A DNA stretch of 45,228 nucleotides from Bacteroidales bacterium (GTDB lineage Bacteria; Bacteroidota; Bacteroidia; Bacteroidales; WCHB1-69), in assembly GCA_024400875.1 (NCBI GenBank), contig JAKSMB010000010.1, positions 1 to 45,228 on the forward strand. The letters are read 5' to 3'. The notes under the pieces were generated by a model that had not been told where the DNA came from, did not search any database, and saw only the letters and a list, made by a program, of their open reading frames with translations. Positions 1-4,902 of this stretch are shown in pieces. The translations under genes were made by a program, and so were the position numbers. How positions within the stretch are numbered: position 1 is the stretch's first letter; each line of letters begins with the position of its first letter.

Positions 1-2
1 TT

Positions 3-797
3 TCTCTAATCAACACGCACTCTCACTTGGCGGAGAAGCACACCTTCTCCTCAAAAGAGCGCGACACGGAAACGGGGTTGAGCTACTTTGGGGCACGCTA
101 TTACAGCAGCGATTTGAGTGTTTGGCTCAGCGTTGATCCGATGAGTGACAAATACCCGAGCATGAGCCCGTACACGTACTGCGCGAATAACCCGGTGAAG
201 CTGGTGGATCCGAATGGGGAAGATTACGAGGTGGTAGTAGATGACAAGGCGATGACGATAACTATCAAGGCCACATATTACACTTTTGCCGATAACAAAG
301 AAAGGGTTTTAGAGGGCATCCAAGCTTGGAATAACGAGAGCGGCAATTATGAATATACAACTGATGATGGACAAACCTATACTGTCAATTTTGAATTGAC
401 GGTAAAAACAAGCAAAACGACAGGCGACACACCAGGCTCACGAGGTGCTTGGAATTGGGTAAGAACGGCAGGACTGTTGGAAAAAGGCAGACGTGGCGAA
501 TCGAACGGATATGAAGTCGTACTAGATTACGACCAAGTTGTTGCACCTACGAGAACCACCATTCATGAAATTGGCCATACGTTAGGAATAGCAGACGACA
601 AGTATGGTGTGATGGAGTCTGGTGGAACATCAGATATTATTCTTGATGAGCATATTATGACCGTCCTAAGGGGAAGCGGAATAAATGCCACCAATGGCTC
701 GTCAGGCAATACCATTAATACAACTCCTTCAAAAGCGGAAATACATTGTGAAACAAAGTATAATATGAATGGCAACCTTAGAAGAAAGAATTTGTAA
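3..797 (+). CDS. RHS-core cassette 1 with metzincin-like C-terminal tip (5' end open)
   Basis: The frame is open to the left edge, so the start is unknown (a TTG at 27 is the first start-like codon) and the gene may be the end of a larger RHS protein. From the TTG, residues ~6-65 are the RHS-repeat-associated core (ETGLSYFGARYY, YTYCANNPVKLVDPNGE). After DPNG the sequence switches to a variable tip, the usual architecture of polymorphic toxins. Residues ~180-190 read HEIGHTLGIAD, a zinc-binding HExxHxxGxxD motif, with a possible Met-turn at residue 196 (YGVMESGG). This spacing resembles snapalysin-type metzincins with Asp as third ligand. The inferred role is a secreted or contact-delivered metalloprotease effector, neutralised by the product of the gene starting 4 bp downstream. 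Core identification is firm; the protease call rests on the motif alone, and the toxin role is inference. Confidence 0.75.
   Translation, partial: SLINTHSHLAEKHTFSSKERDTETGLSYFGARYYSSDLSVWLSVDPMSDKYPSMSPYTYCANNPVKLVDPNGEDYEVVVDDKAMTITIKATYYTFADNKERVLEGIQAWNNESGNYEYTTDDGQTYTVNFELTVKTSKTTGDTPGSRGAWNWVRTAGLLEKGRRGESNGYEVVLDYDQVVAPTRTTIHEIGHTLGIADDKYGVMESGGTSDIILDEHIMTVLRGSGINATNGSSGNTINTTPSKAEIHCETKYNMNGNLRRKNL
30..223 (+). repeat. 194-bp direct repeat, RHS core, copy 1
   Basis: This segment encodes the RHS core from AEKHTF to DPNGE and appears identical, base for base, to 3025-3218. Sequence diverges at once on both sides. Cassette 2 encodes nearly the same protein at 1555-1736 but with many synonymous changes, so the identity of copies 1 and 3 points to recent duplication or gene conversion. 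Confidence 0.9.
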
Positions 798-801
798 AGA
801 T

Positions 802-1407
802 ATGAAAAGTATTCCGTTGATATTGATGATAACAACCTTCAGCCTTTCGTCTTTTTGTCAGTGCTTTTCTCCTAATATCAATGTTATTGTTTTGGGAGAA
901 AAAAAGATGGAGAATCCAATTGTAATATCCATAAATGAAAATGCAAGAAAAATAGATTCTTGTCACATTAATTGCAATTGTTACAACTATCCTCTCATGA
1001 TGTTGCTTGAAAAAAAAAACTTTGATTTGATAAAAGATTATACTGAATTATCAGTCTTTGACCAGAGTTGCTATTTCTACAACCCTTCATTCTTTGGAAG
1101 TTTGGTACATGATTATATTATTCCATATATGGATACGGATTCAGAATTGTATCAAAGACTTCGTAATGCATATCCAAGAGCGTGGATATATCCATACGAC
1201 AAGCCAGTCTTGAGTGTGGTAGATCATGGGACATATCGCTACGCAGAGATTTTACCCCATAATTTCATGATAGTGTTGATGAATGCACGAACATATAATG
1301 AATACCTTTCAACTATTTCTCCTGTTAGTAGTTATTATGAGGGTACGTTCGAAGAAAATGGGATATATTTTAAAGTTGCCATTCCTCTTCCCGAAGAAGA
1401 AGATTAA
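802..1407 (+). CDS. secreted hypothetical protein, putative immunity partner of cassette 1
   Basis: A 201-residue protein. I chose the ATG at 802, 4 bp after the cassette stop, because it gives a hydrophobic signal sequence (KSIPLILMITTFSLSSFC); the longer frame from 769 overlaps the upstream gene and has no such start. The signal peptide may end before or at the Cys pair (FCQC), so processing as a lipoprotein cannot be excluded. The mature part is Tyr- and Asp-rich and AT-rich at DNA level. I recognise no family. Its position directly behind a variable RHS tip is that of an immunity gene, and export suggests protection in the periplasm or at the membrane. Function is inferred from position only. 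Confidence 0.6.
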   Translation: MKSIPLILMITTFSLSSFCQCFSPNINVIVLGEKKMENPIVISINENARKIDSCHINCNCYNYPLMMLLEKKNFDLIKDYTELSVFDQSCYFYNPSFFGSLVHDYIIPYMDTDSELYQRLRNAYPRAWIYPYDKPVLSVVDHGTYRYAEILPHNFMIVLMNARTYNEYLSTISPVSSYYEGTFEENGIYFKVAIPLPEEED

Positions 1408-1441
1408 CAGTATTGCTATTTGAGATCACAAATAAAAAGCA

Positions 1442-1449
1442 TATCTTCG
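1442..1449 (+). promoter_or_regulatory. degenerate -7 box before cassette 2
   Basis: TATCTTCG followed by CACCCGC resembles the TATCTTTG-CCCCCGC leader found before cassette 3 (2931) and at 4041, with one change in the -7 consensus. It is probably a diverged copy of the same cassette promoter. Confidence 0.4.
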
Positions 1450-1489
1450 CACCCGCACTACAAAAGAACACCAAAATCCAAGTTCCAAA

Positions 1490-2341
1490 TTGAAAACGAC
1501 AAAGCCAACATATTGCTCCACCGCCCCAGTCAGTTCGCTGGCCGCACTGTCCGCCTTTTCCTCAAAGGAGCGCGACGTGGAGACGGGCCTGAACTACTTC
1601 GGCGCACGGTACTACTCTTCGGATTTGAGTGTGTGGTTGAGCGTGGACCCGATGGCGGACAAATATTCCTCGCTGAGTCCGTATGTTTACTGCGCGAACA
1701 ACCCGGTAAAGTTGGTGGACCCGAACGGGGAAGAGGTTCATCCAGTGGGTGAAGAAGAATACAAAATGATATTGAACACATTGCCTCTGGAAGACCGAGC
1801 ATATGTTCAATTAGACAAAAATGGTTATATTAACAAGGAATTGATGAACTCTCATGATAGTGAAAGTGGCAATTATAATGGATTATGTGATCTGGTCAAC
1901 GACGATGTTACATATGATGTGATTTTAGATGATGCAGGGTTCCCCTACGTGGATCAAAAAGGTTCTCTTAAAAGTCAACATCCAGAATACCAGAAATCGT
2001 CGCCTGTATTAATTGACAAAGATTTCAAATATTTGAGCGGTAACACGACTGGAGAAGGTGGTGTTTTGGGACTTACTGCATTCCCCGGATTGTCTTGCCC
2101 GACTAATTCACCTGATAATAACGTTAAAATATATGTTAACAAGAGACTCTCAGAAGTAGCAAGAGCAGAGTCATTTTCACATGAGGGATTCGGACATGCT
2201 TTGTTATATTGTTTGAACGGCCATAATGCGTATAATGCTGGACACTACTCGCAACCAGGACAAAAAGATGCCAATACACAACTAGCTGATATGATTAAGT
2301 CTGCAAGAAAAGAAACCTATAAAAACATGATGCATCAATGA
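1490..2341 (+). CDS. RHS-core cassette 2 with HExxxH zincin-like tip
   Basis: A 283-residue orphan cassette. A short unrelated N-terminus (~22 residues) leads into the RHS core (ETGLNYFGARYY ... YVYCANNPVKLVDPNGEE), after which a ~195-residue variable tip begins. Residues 231-236 are HEGFGH, an HExxxH zinc-protease signature, followed by NGHNAYNAGH, which could supply a third ligand, and a conserved-looking tail (ANTQLADMIKSARKET). No Met-turn is evident, so it is probably a different zincin fold from cassette 1. The stop codon overlaps the next start (ATGA at 2338), implying translational coupling. There is no N-terminal delivery domain and no signal peptide, so it is either a silent donor cassette for recombination into a full RHS gene or a standalone effector. 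Toxin role inferred. Confidence 0.75.
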   Translation: MKTTKPTYCSTAPVSSLAALSAFSSKERDVETGLNYFGARYYSSDLSVWLSVDPMADKYSSLSPYVYCANNPVKLVDPNGEEVHPVGEEEYKMILNTLPLEDRAYVQLDKNGYINKELMNSHDSESGNYNGLCDLVNDDVTYDVILDDAGFPYVDQKGSLKSQHPEYQKSSPVLIDKDFKYLSGNTTGEGGVLGLTAFPGLSCPTNSPDNNVKIYVNKRLSEVARAESFSHEGFGHALLYCLNGHNAYNAGHYSQPGQKDANTQLADMIKSARKETYKNMMHQ

Positions 2342-2853
2342 AACGTTTTTTTTTCTTATTTCTGGTTTTATTAAGCATGTTTAAAATTAATGCACAAACT
2401 TTAAGTGTGAATCTGCGCCCTTACACGTCCTATTTCTATAAACAAGACAAATACTTCATCAAAGAACTAACTATTACAAATATATCACCAGATACTTTAA
2501 TTGTTTGGTTTTCGGATTCGTTAAAAAAGGACAATGAATTACAAAATATAAATGACTATTTTTTCAAATATGTAGGCGACATGTCACTATCTGGCCTCAT
2601 CTATGATGGTAATGTAACAGAAATAGCGATAGATATTGGATGCACTTTCCTAAAAGAACTTCCTCCTGCTAATACGTTTACGATTCTTTTTGGAGACACG
2701 TGCAAAAAAAACGATAATTATTACTCTCATTTTGCAAGTAATAGAATTGTATCCGTAAGGAAGGATTCGTTACTTCCTTTTCACTTCACCGATACTCCAA
2801 CATGGCACCAGTTATTATTCAACAGCAATACTATTGTTCTGCTAAATCAATAA
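2338..2853 (+). CDS. secreted hypothetical protein, putative immunity partner of cassette 2
   Basis: A 171-residue protein whose ATG overlaps the cassette 2 stop by 4 bp (ATGA). The N-terminus is a clear signal peptide (KRFFFLFLVLLSMFKINAQ), with cleavage likely after INA. The mature part is Asn-, Asp- and Tyr-rich and has no motif I recognise; the DNA is markedly AT-rich. Tight coupling to a variable RHS tip is the standard place for an immunity gene. Export would put the inhibitor in the periplasm, matching a secreted protease effector. It could instead be a secreted accessory to the tip protein. Confidence 0.65.
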   Translation: MKRFFFLFLVLLSMFKINAQTLSVNLRPYTSYFYKQDKYFIKELTITNISPDTLIVWFSDSLKKDNELQNINDYFFKYVGDMSLSGLIYDGNVTEIAIDIGCTFLKELPPANTFTILFGDTCKKNDNYYSHFASNRIVSVRKDSLLPFHFTDTPTWHQLLFNSNTIVLLNQ

Positions 2854-2920
2854 TAGACAAATAAAGAATGAACAATGTGTTGTCGTCTGGCAACATTAAA
2901 AAAATAAGCCGAGTTGCTCT

Positions 2921-2988
2921 CATTTTTCCCTATCTTTGCCCCCGCGTTCCGCACACAAACCCAAACTAAACCCCAACCCAATATGCAC
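2921..2988 (+). promoter_or_regulatory. cassette leader/promoter repeat, copy A
   Basis: This 68-bp segment contains a perfect Bacteroidetes -7 box TATCTTTG at 2931-2938 and ends at the ATG of cassette 3. It matches 4031-4098 at about 63 of 68 positions. The same element in front of two sites indicates that promoter, leader and start codon travel as part of the cassette. Confidence 0.7.
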
Positions 2989-3507
2989 ACAACCCATAAC
3001 CCATCATCCATAACCCGTAACCCCGCGGAGAAGCACACCTTCTCCTCAAAAGAGCGCGACACGGAAACGGGGTTGAGCTACTTTGGGGCACGCTATTACA
3101 GCAGCGATTTGAGTGTTTGGCTCAGCGTTGATCCGATGAGTGACAAATACCCGAGCATGAGCCCGTACACGTACTGCGCGAATAACCCGGTGAAGCTGGT
3201 GGATCCGAATGGGGAAGAGATTGTGATTTCAGAGTCTGTGGATGATCAAGGAAACAAGGTGGTAAACATTAAGTTCACTGCAGCATTGATAGATAGGACG
3301 GGATATCTTGGAGAAAAAAGCAAGATTTCTGATAAAGAGATGGAAACCTACAAAACGGCTATCGCTCAGTCTATTCAAAATCCTTATAGTGGCACAACTG
3401 TAACCGGAAAACAAATAGGCATGGTCTGCTCTAATTATAACAAGCAAATGTTGAATTACGGACTACTTCGAACTATGTCCGAAAGAAAGAGAGGAGGGTG
3501 TAGATGA
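2983..3507 (+). CDS. RHS-core cassette 3 with short, apparently truncated tip
   Basis: A 174-residue protein. I chose the ATG at 2983, directly after the leader with its -7 box; a longer frame from a TTG at 2914 would start upstream of the promoter. Residues ~1-14 are leader-derived, ~15-79 are the RHS core, identical at DNA level to cassette 1. The tip after DPNGEE is only ~95 residues. Its opening (VVNIKFTAALIDRTG ... KTAIAQSIQNPYSG) resembles the opening of cassette 1's tip (TITIKATYYTFADN), but it stops before any HExxH motif and ends in a basic stretch (SERKRGGCR). It may therefore be a decayed or internally deleted metalloprotease tip. The stop overlaps the next ATG (ATGA at 3504). Core call firm, truncation inferred. 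Confidence 0.7.
   Translation: MHTTHNPSSITRNPAEKHTFSSKERDTETGLSYFGARYYSSDLSVWLSVDPMSDKYPSMSPYTYCANNPVKLVDPNGEEIVISESVDDQGNKVVNIKFTAALIDRTGYLGEKSKISDKEMETYKTAIAQSIQNPYSGTTVTGKQIGMVCSNYNKQMLNYGLLRTMSERKRGGCR
3025..3218 (+). repeat. 194-bp direct repeat, RHS core, copy 2
   Basis: Identical partner of 30-223. The two copies lie 2995 bp apart in direct orientation, so recombination between them would delete or amplify cassettes 1-2 with their partner genes. Confidence 0.9.
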
Positions 3508-4025
3508 AAAAAACAGTAACGATAGTCGTTTTCGGACTGCTGACCACTATGATGAGTGGTTGTGGCTCTTTCAAATCATCTTTCCCTAAATATCTACCAG
3601 ATTTAGCGTATTACAAAGGTGAAAAGGAATCTCATTTAATACAAATGAGAGGATTTGAAGATGTGGATTCTATTCAACTGTGGATACAAAACAAATACAT
3701 AGACTTAAGAAGAATAGCTGCTCCTTCTATTTTAGGACCATATAGTGACGGAGTGAAGCGTTATTATTATGATATACTTATACAGAGGAGGCCACATACC
3801 CGAAATTACTACTTATATCTGTTTCATATACGTCCAGGCAAACATAATCCATCACAGTGCTTCCACAATAGAAAAGTGAGCGATGGAGTAACCATACGAT
3901 GCCAATACGGGAAGGATGTTCGCGAATGCACTTTGCGTGAAGATGAATTTAGAAATGTTATACTTCTATTTTATCAAGATACAATTGAGCTACACAAGTC
4001 GAACTATATTTCTTTGTTAGAATAA
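3504..4025 (+). CDS. lipoprotein, putative immunity partner of cassette 3
   Basis: A 173-residue protein coupled to cassette 3 by a 4-bp stop/start overlap. The N-terminus (TVTIVVFGLLTTMMSGCGS) is a lipoprotein signal peptide with a lipobox ending at the Cys of SGC, so the protein should be lipid-anchored in the envelope. The mature region is rich in Tyr, Arg and His (KRYYYDILIQRRPHTRNYY) and not assigned to a family. By position it is the immunity partner of cassette 3, and it is intact even though the cassette tip looks truncated. Function inferred from context. Confidence 0.65.
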   Translation: MKKTVTIVVFGLLTTMMSGCGSFKSSFPKYLPDLAYYKGEKESHLIQMRGFEDVDSIQLWIQNKYIDLRRIAAPSILGPYSDGVKRYYYDILIQRRPHTRNYYLYLFHIRPGKHNPSQCFHNRKVSDGVTIRCQYGKDVRECTLREDEFRNVILLFYQDTIELHKSNYISLLE

Positions 4026-4030
4026 TACAT

Positions 4031-4098
4031 CATTTTTCCCTATCTTTGCCCCCGCGTTCCGCGCACAAACCCAAATTAAAACACAACCCAATATGCAT
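4031..4098 (+). promoter_or_regulatory. orphan cassette leader/promoter repeat, copy B
   Basis: Near-copy of 2921-2988 with the -7 box TATCTTTG at 4041-4048 and an ATG at 4093. The frame from that ATG stops after five codons because IS sequence begins at about 4104. It is therefore the start of a fourth cassette cut off by an insertion. It may now drive transcription into the IS remnant. Confidence 0.7.
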
Positions 4099-4163
4099 GT
4101 CAATGCCTGAAATAGGTTGACCGTTAGGAAGAGAAAAAAAAGAAAATCCTAACGAAAAAGACA

Positions 4164-4574
4164 ATGGAAAAATTAACACAAGAAGAGAGAAGGAGACGCA
4201 CCTTCAGTGAAAGTTTCAAGCGAAAAAAAGTTCAGGAAATCGAAACCGGCCAATCAAAAATTTCCGAGATTTGCCGCCAGTACCAAGTGTCCTATCAGAA
4301 CGTATACCGGTGGCTGAATAAATTTGGCAGTATGAAAAAGAAACAAGAGAGACTTATCGTAGAAACATCAAGCGACACCAAGAGGCTGCATGAGCTCCAG
4401 CAACGCATCGCCGAGCTGGAACGCATTGTCGGCCAGAAGCAAATAGAGATTGATTTCAAGGACAAGATGATCGAGATTGCGGAGGAAATGTACAGTGTTG
4501 ACATAAAAAAAAAGCTCGGAATTGCACTTTCCGGTACTTCGTCGAACACAGGAAAGAATTCCCCTACTCGCTGA
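4164..4574 (+). CDS. IS3-family transposase OrfA
   Basis: A 136-residue helix-turn-helix protein: residues ~10-60 hold the HTH (SESFKRKKVQEIETGQSKIS, ICRQYQVSYQNVYRWLNKFG) and residues ~75-115 a Leu-rich coiled coil (LHELQQRIAELERIVGQKQ), as in OrfA proteins of IS3-type elements. Near the 3' end the bases ATAAAAAAAAAGC form a slippery A-run of the kind used for -1 frameshifting into orfB. Reading in the -1 frame gives an orfB-like start (RYFVEHRKEFPYSLN) that soon hits the deletion junction. OrfA itself looks full length, but without orfB the element cannot transpose. Confidence 0.8.
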   Translation: MEKLTQEERRRRTFSESFKRKKVQEIETGQSKISEICRQYQVSYQNVYRWLNKFGSMKKKQERLIVETSSDTKRLHELQQRIAELERIVGQKQIEIDFKDKMIEIAEEMYSVDIKKKLGIALSGTSSNTGKNSPTR

Positions 4575-4575
4575 A

Positions 4576-4701
4576 CAGTACTATTCCAAGGATTTCCTCA
4601 GGGATACCGAAAAGCTGGAATTCAGAAACAGCATGTGCACCTATCCTTGGGAGAATGGTTTGGCTGAAAGAATAAACGGGATAATAAAGAACAATTACCT
4701 C
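4576..4701 (+). pseudogene. IS3-family transposase OrfB, C-terminal fragment
   Basis: The fragment reads QYYSKDFL ... NSMCTYPWENGLAERINGII, matching the rve/DDE domain around the last catalytic Glu (ENGLAERINGIIKNNYL) of IS3 OrfB. It lies in a frame different from the -1 frame used for the orfB start, so an internal deletion separates the two. The frame continues into unrelated tRNA-flank sequence after 4701. Confidence 0.75.
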
Positions 4702-4716
4702 GTTGTCGTTTCTTAC

Positions 4717-4745
4717 AAAAAAAAGCCCCGCGTTTGCAGGGCTTT
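4717..4745 (-). terminator. rho-independent terminator of tRNA-Leu(TAG)
   Basis: On the minus strand AAAGCCCTGC and GCGGGGCTTT pair across a 4-base loop (one mismatch), followed by a run of eight T. It starts 3 bp beyond the tRNA 3' end. Confidence 0.75.
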
Positions 4746-4747
4746 CG

Positions 4748-4829
4748 TGCGGATAGAGGGACTCGAACCCTCACGGCTCTCACCACTAGATCCTAAGTCT
4801 AGCGCGGCTACCAATTACGCCATATCCGC
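4748..4829 (-). tRNA. tRNA-Leu, anticodon TAG
   Basis: The minus strand folds as a class II tRNA: acceptor GCGGATA/TATCCGC, D-loop with AATTGGTAG, anticodon stem CTAGA/TCTAG around loop CTTAGGA (anticodon TAG, reading CUA), a long variable arm, and T-arm GAGGG-TTCGAGT-CCCTC. Discriminator A; no CCA encoded. The gene sits at the border between the RHS/IS accessory region and core genes, as tRNA genes at insertion hot spots often do. Confidence 0.93.
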
Positions 4830-4846
4830 TTTGCTTTTGGGCGGCG

Positions 4847-4876
4847 CAAAAGTAATAAAATTTCTTGAATTCCCAA
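4847..4876 (-). promoter_or_regulatory. promoter of tRNA-Leu(TAG)
   Basis: On the minus strand TACTTTTG (4854-4847) matches the TAnnTTTG -7 box, with TTG (4876-4874) 19 bp upstream as the -33 element. The -7 box lies 17 bp upstream of the mature tRNA. Confidence 0.65.
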
Positions 4877-4902
4877 TGCACCGTTGCAATCCTGATAGTT
4901 TG

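Larger units (their letters stand above)
4104..4701 (+). mobile_element. IS3-family insertion sequence remnant
   Basis: The left end begins near TGCCTGAAATAGGTTGACCG. An almost complete orfA (4164-4574) is followed by only the C-terminal part of the orfB DDE transposase. About 600 bp of orfB appears deleted at ~4575, and homology stops at ~4701, before the conserved end of orfB and any right inverted repeat. The element is therefore non-autonomous and dead. Its insertion replaced the body of an RHS cassette, and its truncated right side abuts the terminator of a tRNA-Leu gene. Confidence 0.75.

Noticed and set aside
1420-1810. Overlapping short frames on both strands around cassette 2's core
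   Set aside because: They overlap the RHS core coding region in other frames and show no protein-family signal.
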